A program made the translations under genes and the position numbers. DNA of 64,000 nucleotides from assembly GCA_024710005.1 (NCBI GenBank), contig JANJVQ010000018.1, positions 146,764 to 210,763 of the forward strand, given 5' to 3'. The notes below the pieces were generated by a model, which ran no database searches, was not told the DNA's origin, and saw only the letters and a program-made list of their open reading frames with translations. Shown piece by piece: positions 35,609 to 44,594 of the stretch. Positions within the stretch are counted from its first letter, which is position 1; every line of letters starts with the position of its first letter. This DNA is from Paludibacter sp. GTDB lineage: Bacteria > Bacteroidota > Bacteroidia > Bacteroidales > Paludibacteraceae.

Positions 35609-36952
35609 CTAAACTCCCGTATAGTTTCTCGGTGTAATTCTTTTCAGCTCTTCTTTTACTGTTTCAGCCACATCAAGCGTATCAACAAATGCCTTAATCG
35701 ACTGCTCTGTAATACTTTCATTGGTACGGGTCAACGCTTTCAAGGCTTCATAGGGTTCCGGATAACCCTCTCTGCGGAGGATGGTTTGAATACCTTCAGC
35801 CACTACCGCCCAGGTATTATCAAGATCTCTGTAAATAGCAGTTTCGTTCAGCAACAACTTATCCAACCCTTTCAGTATACTTTGAGAAGCAATCAAACTG
35901 TGCGAAAAAGGAACACCTACATTTCGCAACACAGTGCTGTCGGTAAGGTCACGTTGTAACCGCGATACCGGCAATTTATTCGCTAAAAATTCGAAAACAG
36001 CATTGGCCATCCCCAGATTACCTTCGGCATTCTCAAAATCTATCGGATTTACTTTATGCGGCATCGCCGACGAACCGACTTCTCCTGCTTTTATCTTTTG
36101 CTTGAAATATTCCATGGAAACATAGGTCCAGATATCCCGACAGAAATCAATCAGAATGGTATTGATTCGCTTCATACCATCGAACTGGGCAGCCATGTGG
36201 TCGTAATTGGAAATCTGGGTAGTCCATTGCTCCCTGTTTAGCCCAAGTTTATCAGACACAAAAGCATTTCCGAATTTTTTCCAGTCAATCGTAGGATATG
36301 CCACGGTATGAGCATTGAAATTACCTGTTGCTCCTCCGAACTTAGCCGAGTCGGGAATAGCCTTCAACAACGACAGTTGCTGATTCAAACGGTGAACATA
36401 CACCATAATTTCTTTCCCGAGTCTCGTCGGAGAGGCAGGTTGACCATGCGTTTTAGCCAGCATCGACACATCGCGCCATTCATCAGCCATGTGCTCCATG
36501 TTGCGAACAAGTTTTTCCATTTCCGGATAATAAATCTGTTGCATGGCATCGCGAATCGACATAGGGATAGCTGTATTGTTGATGTCCTGAGAGGTCAACC
36601 CAAAATGAATAAACTCTTTAAACGATTGCAACCCCAGCAAATCAAACTTTTCCTTGATAAAATACTCGACTGCTTTCACATCGTGATTGGTCACTTTCTC
36701 AATATCTTTGATTCTCTGTGCATCGGCTTCGGAAAATTCCTGATAGACAGCCCTGAGTTTTGGGAAAATTTCTGCAGGAACTGATTCAAGTTGTTTTAGC
36801 GGAATTTCGCACAAGGCAATAAAATATTCAATTTCAACCAGTACACGATACCTGATCAACGCATATTCCGAAAAATAGGGGGCATAAGGATTGGTTTTGG
36901 AACGGTAACGACCATCAACAGGAGAAATTGCAGTAAGTATTGAAAGATTCAT
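35609..36952 (-). CDS. purB: Adenylosuccinate lyase
   Basis: Fumarate-releasing enzyme that acts twice in purine synthesis. The 447-residue protein carries the superfamily signature GSSAMPHKVNPIDFEN, the TSQDINNTA segment and the KTHGQPASPT motif with the catalytic His. The ATG at 36952 (MNLSILTAISPVDGRY) matches known N-termini and is preferred to an in-frame ATG 10 codons earlier. A minus-strand TAACTTTG box is at 37003-36996. Confidence 0.96.
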   Translation of the reverse strand: MNLSILTAISPVDGRYRSKTNPYAPYFSEYALIRYRVLVEIEYFIALCEIPLKQLESVPAEIFPKLRAVYQEFSEADAQRIKDIEKVTNHDVKAVEYFIKEKFDLLGLQSFKEFIHFGLTSQDINNTAIPMSIRDAMQQIYYPEMEKLVRNMEHMADEWRDVSMLAKTHGQPASPTRLGKEIMVYVHRLNQQLSLLKAIPDSAKFGGATGNFNAHTVAYPTIDWKKFGNAFVSDKLGLNREQWTTQISNYDHMAAQFDGMKRINTILIDFCRDIWTYVSMEYFKQKIKAGEVGSSAMPHKVNPIDFENAEGNLGMANAVFEFLANKLPVSRLQRDLTDSTVLRNVGVPFSHSLIASQSILKGLDKLLLNETAIYRDLDNTWAVVAEGIQTILRREGYPEPYEALKALTRTNESITEQSIKAFVDTLDVAETVKEELKRITPRNYTGV

Positions 36953-37040
36953 AATGAGAAAGTTAGTTAATATTTTATCCACTACAAAAGAGGCACAAAG
37001 TTAATCAATTCTGTCGGATATTAAAAGAAATTGGCTTTGC

Positions 37041-37071
37041 TTTGCTATATAAAAGCTTTTATTTACCTTTG
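37041..37071 (+). promoter_or_regulatory. Promoter of psd
   Basis: TTTG (37041-37044), exactly 19 bp, then TACCTTTG (37064-37071), 22 bp before the GTG start of psd. A near-perfect Bacteroidota promoter. Confidence 0.7.
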
Positions 37072-37093
37072 TTCTGAACAAAAAAACACACAC

Positions 37094-37762
37094 GTGAAAT
37101 ACATCAAGATTCATAAAGAAGGCCGCTTAATCTTATTGGTACTGGTTTTCATCCTTTTTGCAGTGAACATGTTGGTTTACCTGCGCTTCCCGAATGTATT
37201 GCTGGCGATAACCACCATTATATCCGGAGGTATCATGGTTTTTTTTACCTATTTCTTCCGCAACCCTACCCGTGTCGTAGAAATTGACGACCCCAGCCTG
37301 ATTGTTGCCCCAGCCGACGGTACTATCGTGGTTGTAGAACCGACTGAAGAGCATGAATACTTTGGAGACAAAAGAATACAGGTTTCGATTTTCATGTCGG
37401 TATTCGACGTGCATGCTAACTGGTATCCGGTTTCGGGAACAGTGCTTTCGACAAAACACCATAAAGGCAGACACATGGCAGCATACCTGCCAAAATCAAG
37501 TCATGAAAACGAACGCTCGACCATCATCATTGAAACACCTTCGAAGACTCAGATATTGGTAAGACAAATTGCCGGCGCGCTGGCTCGCAGGATTGTTACT
37601 TATGCACACGGGGGGAAAGCCTGTCATTTGAATGAACATTTGGGATTTATTAAGTTCGGATCAAGGGTGGATATGTTCTTACCTTTAGATGCGGAAATAT
37701 TTGTTACGGTGGGTGAAGAAACAACCGGCAACGAAACCATCATTGCAAGACTAAACGAATAG
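37094..37762 (+). CDS. psd: Phosphatidylserine decarboxylase, short (type II-like) form
   Basis: Makes phosphatidylethanolamine from phosphatidylserine in the inner membrane. The 222-residue proenzyme starts at a GTG (VKYIKIHKEGR) just downstream of the promoter; the longer ATG frame would overlap the promoter. It has two membrane helices (about 9-50), the catalytic segment VSIFMSVFDVHANWYPVSG and the cleavage site IKFGSRVD, where the serine becomes the pyruvoyl group. This short form has GS in place of the LGST of E. coli. mazG starts at the next base after the stop codon. Confidence 0.93.
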   Translation: MKYIKIHKEGRLILLVLVFILFAVNMLVYLRFPNVLLAITTIISGGIMVFFTYFFRNPTRVVEIDDPSLIVAPADGTIVVVEPTEEHEYFGDKRIQVSIFMSVFDVHANWYPVSGTVLSTKHHKGRHMAAYLPKSSHENERSTIIIETPSKTQILVRQIAGALARRIVTYAHGGKACHLNEHLGFIKFGSRVDMFLPLDAEIFVTVGEETTGNETIIARLNE

Positions 37763-38110
37763 ATGACCATAGAAGAAGCACAACAACAGGTTGACAACTG
37801 GATAAAAACAATTGGCGTGCGGTACTTTAACGAACTCACCAATATGACCATCCTCACGGAAGAGGTTGGTGAATTGGCACGTATCATGGCACGAACTTAC
37901 GGAGAACAATCTTTCAAGGAATCCGACAAAGATTATAAGCTCGCGGATGAAATGGCTGATGTACTCTGGGTGTTAATCTGCCTGGCAAACCAAACCGGCG
38001 TGAACCTGACAGAAGCGTTTGAAGAAAATTTACGCAAAAAAACGGAGCGAGATTTGAACAGGCATCAGCATTTAGCGGAAAACGGAGAGCGAATAGCTAA
38101 TAGTGAATAG
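37763..38110 (+). CDS. MazG-like nucleotide pyrophosphohydrolase
   Basis: A 115-residue all-helical protein with the EExxE...ExxD metal-binding pattern of MazG/dUTPase-like enzymes (MTILTEEVGELARIMART and LADEMADVLWVL), which hydrolyse nucleoside triphosphates. It abuts psd with no gap, so the two are co-transcribed. The last 12 or so codons (LAENGERIANSE) are not family sequence: they are encoded by one unit of the CGGAAAA repeat family, and the stop codon itself belongs to the next copy. The original C-terminus has been replaced or extended by the repeat. Confidence 0.85.
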   Translation: MTIEEAQQQVDNWIKTIGVRYFNELTNMTILTEEVGELARIMARTYGEQSFKESDKDYKLADEMADVLWVLICLANQTGVNLTEAFEENLRKKTERDLNRHQHLAENGERIANSE

Positions 38111-38140
38111 CGGAAAACGGAAAACGGAAAACGGAGAGCG
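38073..38140. repeat. Direct copies of the TAGCGGAAAACGG repeat at the mazG 3' end
   Basis: The unit TAGCGGAAAACGGAGAGCG is at 38073-38091; a second copy at 38108-38140 has two more CGGAAAA units. The first is translated inside mazG; the second begins with the TAG stop. Confidence 0.8.
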
Positions 38141-38188
38141 AAAAGCCGGTTTCTTTGTTTTGCTTCCGAAGAAGCGAAGCTTAATAAT

Positions 38189-38206
38189 CAGTAAGCTTGC
38201 TTACTG
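38189..38206. other. Perfect 8-bp hairpin in the deoC leader
   Basis: CAGTAAGC (38189-38196), a 2-nt loop and GCTTACTG (38199-38206). There is no T run on either side, so it is not a standard terminator. The 180-bp gap between mazG and deoC otherwise holds repeat DNA and a GC-rich stretch at 38225-38275. Confidence 0.4.
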
Positions 38207-38290
38207 GATTAAAGTAAACAAATCACCTCGGGGAGCTGCCGTAGGTAGCGATAGGACGAGAGACTGGAGACAATATTATAACAAAAATAT

Positions 38291-39169
38291 ATGAACAAAT
38301 ACGACGAACTTTTCAAAAAATACAACTGTGAGCTGAATGATGCACAGGTTGCGAAAGAAGTTGACAGCATACTTGAGAAACACATGGCTGAAAACATGCG
38401 TTCCGAGGTGTACAAACAATGTCTTAACCTGATTGATTTAACTTCTCTGAACAGCACAGACACAGATGAGCAAATCTTCAATATGGTGCAAAAGGTAAAT
38501 AAATTTGAAGAGTCTTACCCTGACATTCCCAATGTTGGAGCTATTTGTGTGTATCCTAATTTTGTTTCAACAGTCAAAGAAAATCTGACCGAGGATATTG
38601 GCATTGCTGCAGTTGCTGCTGGTTTCCCGGCATCACAAACATTCATCGAAGTAAAAATCGCTGAAACTTCGATGGCTGTGATGGAAGGAGCGACTGAAAT
38701 TGATGTGGTTATTTCAATTGGAAAATTCTTATCCGGTGATTATGAAACAGTTCGCGAAGAATTGACAGAGATAAAATCTGCCTGCCGCGATGCTCATTTG
38801 AAAGTAATTATCGAAACCGGCGCGTTAGAAACTGCCAGCAACATCAAAAAAGCATCTATCTTGTCTATGTCAGCCGGAGCAGATTTTATCAAAACGTCCA
38901 CCGGCAAGATTCCGGTTGCCGCCACACCATTTGCTACTTATATTATGTGTCAGGCAATAAAAGAATGGCACGAACAAACCGGCGAAAAAATCGGCTATAA
39001 ACCGGCAGGTGGCATCGTGACTACCGAAGACGCTGTAAAACACTATACCCTTGTAAAAGAAATTTTGGGAGAAGAATGGTTGAACAATAAGATGTTCAGA
39101 CTGGGAGCCAGCCGGTTAGCCAATAACTTACTGACATCGATTTTGGGAAAAGAGACGAAATACTTTTGA
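38291..39169 (+). CDS. deoC: Deoxyribose-phosphate aldolase
   Basis: Splits 2-deoxyribose 5-phosphate to glyceraldehyde 3-phosphate and acetaldehyde in nucleoside breakdown. The 292-residue TIM-barrel protein has the Schiff-base lysine in GADFIKTSTGK, EIDVVISIGKFLSGDYE near the mid-barrel, and YKPAGGIVTTEDAVKHY, which holds the second active-site lysine. It follows mazG after about 180 bp and may or may not share its transcript. Confidence 0.93.
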   Translation: MNKYDELFKKYNCELNDAQVAKEVDSILEKHMAENMRSEVYKQCLNLIDLTSLNSTDTDEQIFNMVQKVNKFEESYPDIPNVGAICVYPNFVSTVKENLTEDIGIAAVAAGFPASQTFIEVKIAETSMAVMEGATEIDVVISIGKFLSGDYETVREELTEIKSACRDAHLKVIIETGALETASNIKKASILSMSAGADFIKTSTGKIPVAATPFATYIMCQAIKEWHEQTGEKIGYKPAGGIVTTEDAVKHYTLVKEILGEEWLNNKMFRLGASRLANNLLTSILGKETKYF

Positions 39170-39183
39170 AAGCACAAAATTGA

Positions 39184-39269
39184 GAACGGAAAGCGGAAAA
39201 CTAATAGTGCTTAGTTTGTTTGATACTGAAATAGGTTGTATTTTGTTTTCCGTTTTCCGTTTTCCGCTA
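39184..39269. repeat. Inverted repeat of CGGAAAA units between deoC and ispB
   Basis: GAACGGAAAGCGGAAAAC near 39184-39201 faces GTTTTCCGTTTTCCGTTTTCCGC near 39245-39267. It is the same family as the repeat at 8002-8104 and fills the gap between two convergent genes. It may act as a two-way terminator. Confidence 0.7.
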
Positions 39270-40241
39270 TTTAGTCCGTGTCACCGCAAATTCCACGCAC
39301 TTAATCAATCCTTCTTTATATTGATTATCTTCAAAGCCATTGAGTTCTTCGATGGCTTTGTTTTTATATTCTTCCATGCGAACCTTGGCATACTCAACTC
39401 CTCCGCTTTTTATTGCGAAATCTGTAATATACGCGATATTCTCGTGGGTAAAATCTTTTAAATTGATCCAGGTGATGATTTTATCTCTTTCCTCTTTGTC
39501 TGCATTTTTCAACGCATAAATCAAAGGCAAAGTTACTTTTCCATCCCGGATGTCGTTGCCGGTCGGCTTTCCTATATTGACATCTTTATAATAATCAAAA
39601 ATATCATCTTTAATCTGGAAACAATAGCCGAGGTATTCGCCGAACTTCATGAGATGGTCTATACTTTTTTTATCGGCATTAGCTGATAAAGCACCAACCT
39701 GCATGCAAACCGAGAATAAATAAGCTGTTTTTTTCTGAATTATCCGGAAGTATTCTGTTTCTGATATTTTGGATTGTTGCGTACTGCTCAACTGCAACAG
39801 CTCTCCATCAGATAACTGCAAGCCTATAAAAGCGACTGCATTGAGAATATCGACATTGGCTGTTTTAGCAACCTGCATCAATGCTCCTGAAAGCATGTAA
39901 TCTCCGGACAACACTGCAACCTTATTTCCCCATCGGGCGTTAACCGACTGACTACCACGACGTTCAAAAGTATCATCAATCACATCATCGTGCACCAGAC
40001 TGGCGGTATGCAAAAGTTCTAAAGCGATGGAACCATGGATAGTTGACAAGCTCGCTTCTCCTACCATTTTGGAAGCAAGAATCACCAGCATCGGGCGGAG
40101 TTTTTTACCGGCACGCTGAAAAATATAACCGTTGACACTCTCCAGAATGGGATTGTCTGTTTCCAAACTCGTAACCAGTGTTTTGTCAAACAATTCCAGT
40201 TCCGGCCTGATGATATCTTTTACTGACTCAATAAGATTCAT
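39267..40241 (-). CDS. Polyprenyl diphosphate synthase (octaprenyl type)
   Basis: Makes the long isoprenoid chain for quinones. The 324-residue all-alpha protein has both aspartate-rich motifs: LVHDDVIDDTFERRGSQS (first DDxxD) and QIKDDIFDYYKD (second). RAGKKLRPML near the start binds isopentenyl diphosphate. The small residues ahead of the first aspartate motif fit a long-chain product (C35-C45), but chain length is not certain. A minus-strand TACTTTTG box is at 40274-40267. Confidence 0.9.
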   Translation of the reverse strand: MNLIESVKDIIRPELELFDKTLVTSLETDNPILESVNGYIFQRAGKKLRPMLVILASKMVGEASLSTIHGSIALELLHTASLVHDDVIDDTFERRGSQSVNARWGNKVAVLSGDYMLSGALMQVAKTANVDILNAVAFIGLQLSDGELLQLSSTQQSKISETEYFRIIQKKTAYLFSVCMQVGALSANADKKSIDHLMKFGEYLGYCFQIKDDIFDYYKDVNIGKPTGNDIRDGKVTLPLIYALKNADKEERDKIITWINLKDFTHENIAYITDFAIKSGGVEYAKVRMEEYKNKAIEELNGFEDNQYKEGLIKCVEFAVTRTK

Positions 40242-40394
40242 TGAAGCATTTCTTCCTCACAAGCTGCAAAAGTAAACAAATTTGTTATAAGTGCACGCTA
40301 TCGGGTTTAAAAATGAATTAATTTTAATTACTTTTACAGTCCAAACAAATTTGAATTCAGATTGTTCTGAATCAATGTATAAATAATATTAAAG

Positions 40395-43262
40395 ATGAAG
40401 AAACTCTTCTTAATAGACGCATACGCCATCATCTACAGAGCATATTACGCCTTTATCAGGGCTCCCAGAATTAACTCCAAAGGACTAAACACTTCAGCCA
40501 TTTTCGGCTTTGTAAATATCCTCGAGGATGTACTCAAAAGAGAAGAACCCTCGCATATAGCCGTAGCATTCGACCCTCCGGGACCAACTTTTCGTCACGA
40601 TGCCTATGAAGCTTATAAAGCACAGCGTGAATCTACTCCCGAAGACATCAAGCTTTCTGTTCCTTATATCAAGAAAATCATCAGCGCCTATAATATCCCT
40701 ATGCTTGAGGTTCCCGGATTCGAGGCCGATGATGTTATAGGCACTATTTCTAAAAAGGCAGAAAAAGCAGGATTTGATGTTTTCATGTTAACACCGGACA
40801 AAGACTACGGACAGTTAGTATCTGATCACATCTTCATGTACCGTCCACGACACAATGGTGGATACGAAATCATGGGACCTGCAGAAATTAAAGCAAAATA
40901 CGACCTGGATAGTCATGAACAGGTAATCGATCTGCTTGGTTTGATGGGTGATAGCTCCGACAACATTCCGGGTTGCCCGGGTGTTGGAGAGAAAACCGCC
41001 GTTAAACTGCTCAAAGAATTCGGAAGTATTGAAAACCTGCTTACGCGCACAGAAGAACTAAAGGGCGCACTCAAAACCAAAGTAGAGGAGAACATCGAAC
41101 AAATCAATTTTTCTAAATTTCTCGCAACCATCAAAATTGATGTCCCGATTGAATTTGACGAGAAGGCTTTTTTAGTAGAGCCTATCAACGAAACAAACCT
41201 GAAGGCTTTGTTCGATGAACTTGAATTTCGCACCATGTCTGCCAATAAATTCGGGAATGTATTTACTTCGCTGCCTCCTGACCAGCCCGTTTCCAGGATA
41301 CAGTTTGCTCCGGCTAAAAGTAAACACGGACAGATGTCTTTGTTCGGTGAAGAAGAATCTCAGGAGAAGGCTGCAACACAAACAAAAGCAGAAAAACCCG
41401 CAGCACCTGGAGTAACACCTGCTCCTGACACAGAACAGACTACCAGTGGACTTCAATCCATTCTCAACACACCCCATGACTATATATTGGTTGATACGAA
41501 GGCCAAGCGTGCCAACCTGATTTCACAACTGTTTATGCAAAAGGCTGTATGTTTCGACACGGAAACAACGGGCGTGGATGTATTTTCAGCAGATATGGTC
41601 GGACTTTCTTTTTGTTACGAAAAAGGGAAAGCTTATTACGTTAATCTACCGGCTGATAAAGAATCCTGTGCTGAGGTTGTCAGGGAATTCAAAGCATTCT
41701 TCCAGACTGAGCAAATCGTCAAAATCGGGCAAAATGTCAAATTTGACCTACTAATGCTTGCAAAGTATGGCATTGAACTGAAAGGTCAGGTTTTCGACAC
41801 GATGATTGCCCACTACCTGCTTCAACCTGAACTTAGGCATGGGATGGATTATCTGGCCGAGATTTACCTGCGTTACCGTACTATCCATTACGAAGAGCTG
41901 GTAGGAGGAAAGGGCAAAAACCAACAGGACATACGTAGCATTGACATCGAATTACTGAAAGACTATGCCGCCGAAGATGCCGATATTACGTTCCAGCTGA
42001 AAGAAATACTGGAGGAAGAAATCAGCAGAAATAAACTCGAAAAGTTATTCTACGAAATTGAAATGCCACTGATGCGGGTATTAGCCAGGATGGAATTTAA
42101 TGGCGTCAGGATTGATGCCGATGCCTTGAAACAAAGTTCATTAATCCTGACAGAAGAAATGTTGCGTCTGGAAAAAGAGATACATCAGCTTGCTGGTACC
42201 GAATTTAATGTATCCTCTCCCGCACAGGTCGGGGAAATTCTATTTGATCAGTTAAAACTCGATGAGAAAGCAAAAAAAACAAAGACCGGTCAGTATTCGA
42301 CATCCGAAGATATTCTTGAGAAAATAAGATTCAAACACCCAATCGTGGGAATGATACTCGATTACAGGGGATTAAAAAAGCTGCTCAGCACCTATATCGA
42401 CGCACTGCCGGAGATGATTAATCCGCGTACCGGAAAAGTACACACCTCTTTCAATCAGACGGTTACTTCTACCGGAAGATTAAGCTCCACCAATCCGAAC
42501 CTGCAAAACATCCCTATCCGTGATTCGCAAGGCAAAGAAATCCGAAAAGCATTTATTCCCGATGATGAAGCTGTTTTTCTGAGTGCTGACTACTCCCAGA
42601 TTGAACTTCGCATCATGGCACACTTGAGCGGTGATGAAAACATGATTGAAGCTTTCCGTAGCGGGCACGACATCCACACGGCAACTGCGGCTAAAATCTA
42701 CAAAATTCCAATTGAGAAGGTTGATTCCGACATGCGACGAAAAGCTAAAACAGCCAACTTCGGCATCATTTATGGCATCTCCACTTTCGGATTGGCTGAA
42801 AGACTTAACATTTCAAGAGCTGAAGCGAAAGAACTGATAGAAGGCTATTTTCAGACCTATCCCGCTGTCAAAACTTATATGGAACAAGCCATTCAGGAAG
42901 CCAAAGCCAACGGGTATGTTGAAACAATTTTCGGCAGGAAAAGATTCCTCAACGACATCAACTCACAAAACAGTGTAGTAAGAGGTTATGCTGAACGAAA
43001 CGCTATCAATGCGCCTATTCAGGGCTCTGCCGCCGACATCATCAAAATTGCCATGATTCGGATTCAGGATCGACTTAACCGCGAAAATCTGCAAACACAG
43101 ATGATCATGCAGGTACACGATGAGTTAAATTTTTCAGTTCCAACATCAGAACTTGAAACAGTAAAGAGTCTGGTAACTGAAGAGATGGAGCATGCAGCTG
43201 AACTCCGGGTAAAACTTATTGCAGATTGTGGAGTTGGGAGCAATTGGCTGGAGGCACATTAA
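40395..43262 (+). CDS. polA: DNA polymerase I
   Basis: Repair and primer-removal polymerase of 955 residues, with all three domains: 5'-3' exonuclease (about 1-290; VAFDPPGPTFRHDAYEAYK, GFEADDVIGTI, LMGDSSDNIPGCPGVG), 3'-5' exonuclease (about 360-540; CFDTETTGVD, VKIGQNVKFDLLML) with its DEDD residues present, and polymerase (motif A SADYSQIELRIMAHLSG, motif B RRKAKTANFGIIYG, motif C MQVHDELNF). A low-complexity linker rich in Ala, Pro and Gln (about residues 318-350) separates the first two domains. It stands alone. Confidence 0.97.
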   Translation: MKKLFLIDAYAIIYRAYYAFIRAPRINSKGLNTSAIFGFVNILEDVLKREEPSHIAVAFDPPGPTFRHDAYEAYKAQRESTPEDIKLSVPYIKKIISAYNIPMLEVPGFEADDVIGTISKKAEKAGFDVFMLTPDKDYGQLVSDHIFMYRPRHNGGYEIMGPAEIKAKYDLDSHEQVIDLLGLMGDSSDNIPGCPGVGEKTAVKLLKEFGSIENLLTRTEELKGALKTKVEENIEQINFSKFLATIKIDVPIEFDEKAFLVEPINETNLKALFDELEFRTMSANKFGNVFTSLPPDQPVSRIQFAPAKSKHGQMSLFGEEESQEKAATQTKAEKPAAPGVTPAPDTEQTTSGLQSILNTPHDYILVDTKAKRANLISQLFMQKAVCFDTETTGVDVFSADMVGLSFCYEKGKAYYVNLPADKESCAEVVREFKAFFQTEQIVKIGQNVKFDLLMLAKYGIELKGQVFDTMIAHYLLQPELRHGMDYLAEIYLRYRTIHYEELVGGKGKNQQDIRSIDIELLKDYAAEDADITFQLKEILEEEISRNKLEKLFYEIEMPLMRVLARMEFNGVRIDADALKQSSLILTEEMLRLEKEIHQLAGTEFNVSSPAQVGEILFDQLKLDEKAKKTKTGQYSTSEDILEKIRFKHPIVGMILDYRGLKKLLSTYIDALPEMINPRTGKVHTSFNQTVTSTGRLSSTNPNLQNIPIRDSQGKEIRKAFIPDDEAVFLSADYSQIELRIMAHLSGDENMIEAFRSGHDIHTATAAKIYKIPIEKVDSDMRRKAKTANFGIIYGISTFGLAERLNISRAEAKELIEGYFQTYPAVKTYMEQAIQEAKANGYVETIFGRKRFLNDINSQNSVVRGYAERNAINAPIQGSAADIIKIAMIRIQDRLNRENLQTQMIMQVHDELNFSVPTSELETVKSLVTEEMEHAAELRVKLIADCGVGSNWLEAH

Positions 43263-43365
43263 ATGCTGGTTTTCAACCTCCCTATTTTTCATGACAACCA
43301 CTTATATCGATCTGTAATTTCGTGGTCTGGCATAGCATATTATTGTCATTTTTATACTATAAAAC

Positions 43366-43395
43366 TTGTAGGATGAAAAATTTTATCTATTTTTG
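43366..43395 (+). promoter_or_regulatory. Promoter of the Rrf2-family gene
   Basis: TTG (43366-43368), exactly 19 bp, then TATTTTTG (43388-43395), about 20 bp before the ATG. No other perfect inverted repeat that could be an operator was seen within the leader. Confidence 0.6.
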
Positions 43396-43415
43396 AATCG
43401 TGATCATAAGACAGC

Positions 43416-43844
43416 ATGAAGATTAACACAAAAATTCGATATGGCTTAAGGGCAATGATTTCAATTGCTTGTTCTGATGAACCCAAAGGTTTATTACAAA
43501 AGGACATTGCTGAAAGTCAAAAGTTATCGAACAAATATCTTGATGCCATTATTTCTGCCTTAAAATCAAAAGGACTGATCACGACATTCAGAGGCAAAGG
43601 AAGTGGATATAAACTGACCCGTCCGGCAAATTTGATTACCATGTACGACATTTACACTGCTTTTGAACCAATAACAATCGTTGAATGTCTTGACAACCCT
43701 GATTTCTGTGAATTAGAATGTTGCTGCAATGCCAACAAATACTGGTCTGAAATGAAATCAGAATTTATCAGGATGCTAAAAAGTAAAACATTAGAAGAAA
43801 TTGCTGTTAAGGATCGATCCAGTATAGAAGCGTTACATAACTAA
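43416..43844 (+). CDS. Rrf2-family (IscR-like) transcription regulator with Fe-S cysteines
   Basis: A 142-residue winged-helix regulator. The DNA-binding part (about 1-65) includes KTKIRYGLRAM-like opening (MKINTKIRYGLRAMISIA), LLQKDIAESQKLSNKYLDAI and the wing GLITTFRGKGSGYKL. Five cysteines follow: Cys91, Cys98, Cys102, Cys103 and Cys104; 91/98/104 match the spacing of the Fe-S ligands of IscR (92/98/104). It may sense iron-sulfur status, redox, nitric oxide or cysteine. It precedes yceI by 114 bp and is probably the regulator of that module, and of itself; that is inference. Confidence 0.88.
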   Translation: MKINTKIRYGLRAMISIACSDEPKGLLQKDIAESQKLSNKYLDAIISALKSKGLITTFRGKGSGYKLTRPANLITMYDIYTAFEPITIVECLDNPDFCELECCCNANKYWSEMKSEFIRMLKSKTLEEIAVKDRSSIEALHN

Positions 43845-43958
43845 GTTAAAACTTCCTGATCTATTTTTTTATTTTATCATACTACTTATTCTATAGGATT
43901 TATCTGATATTGATTCATAAAAACAATCCAAATTATAAATCTCTAAAAACAAAAAAAA

Positions 43959-44552
43959 ATGAACACTTCAAAATTAAAAAACGTATTCCTGTTCAGCATG
44001 CTACTGCTGATATCAGGAACATTAACCGGGCAGGTATTAAAAATCGTCCCCAAAAACTCGGTCATTACCATCAACGGCACATCAAATCTGCATGACTGGA
44101 AAAGTAAAGCGGAGCAAATTAACGGAGAGTTGGTTTTATCGGGAGATAATCAGGTAAAATCTTTCAGGCTCGACATCCCTGTAAAATCAATAAAAAGTGG
44201 TGAAAAACTGATGGATTCAAAAACTTATGAAACTTTTGACGCCAACAAACATCCAAACATCGCCTTTAGGCTGACTGATGTCACCAATCTTCAAATTAAC
44301 GGTGATAACGTCCATGTCGTATTTAATGGGAACCTGACTATGGCTGGCACCACCAGAAAAGTTGCCATTAAAGCAAACGGCAAAAACATTAAATCAGGGA
44401 CTTATGTGTTTAATGGCCAAGTTCCACTTAAAATGACTGATTTCCAGATGAAGCCTCCAACAGCACTGCTTGGCACCTTAAAAGTAGGTGACGGCATCAG
44501 ACTTGAATTCGACATCACTTTGATAGAGCAATCACAAGCATCAATAGACTAA
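43959..44552 (+). CDS. YceI-family periplasmic lipocalin-like protein
   Basis: A 197-residue protein with an N-terminal signal peptide (MNTSKLKNVFLFSMLLLISGTLTGQ) and the YceI eight-strand barrel pattern: SVITINGTSNLHDWKSKAEQ, then SFRLDIPVKSIKSGEKLMD and HPNIAFRLTDV, ending with GDGIRLEFDITL. YceI proteins bind isoprenoids or other hydrophobic ligands in the periplasm. It is 42 bp upstream of an outer membrane barrel gene and follows the Rrf2 regulator. Confidence 0.88.
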   Translation: MNTSKLKNVFLFSMLLLISGTLTGQVLKIVPKNSVITINGTSNLHDWKSKAEQINGELVLSGDNQVKSFRLDIPVKSIKSGEKLMDSKTYETFDANKHPNIAFRLTDVTNLQINGDNVHVVFNGNLTMAGTTRKVAIKANGKNIKSGTYVFNGQVPLKMTDFQMKPPTALLGTLKVGDGIRLEFDITLIEQSQASID

Positions 44553-44594
44553 TAAAAAAAGAAAACTAAAAACTAAAAACAAAAAAACAAACAC

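Noticed and set aside
35348-35959. 203-codon open frame on the plus strand
   Set aside because: Spans the antisense ends of two known genes and the repeats between them.
36308-36784. 158-codon open frame on the plus strand
   Set aside because: Antisense of purB with no recognisable features.
38103-38294. 63-codon open frame on the plus strand
   Set aside because: Made mostly of the CGGAAAA repeat; no protein signature.
43263-43415. Possible riboswitch or small RNA between polA and the Rrf2 gene
   Set aside because: No conserved fold was recognised, and the promoter leaves a leader of only about 20 nt.
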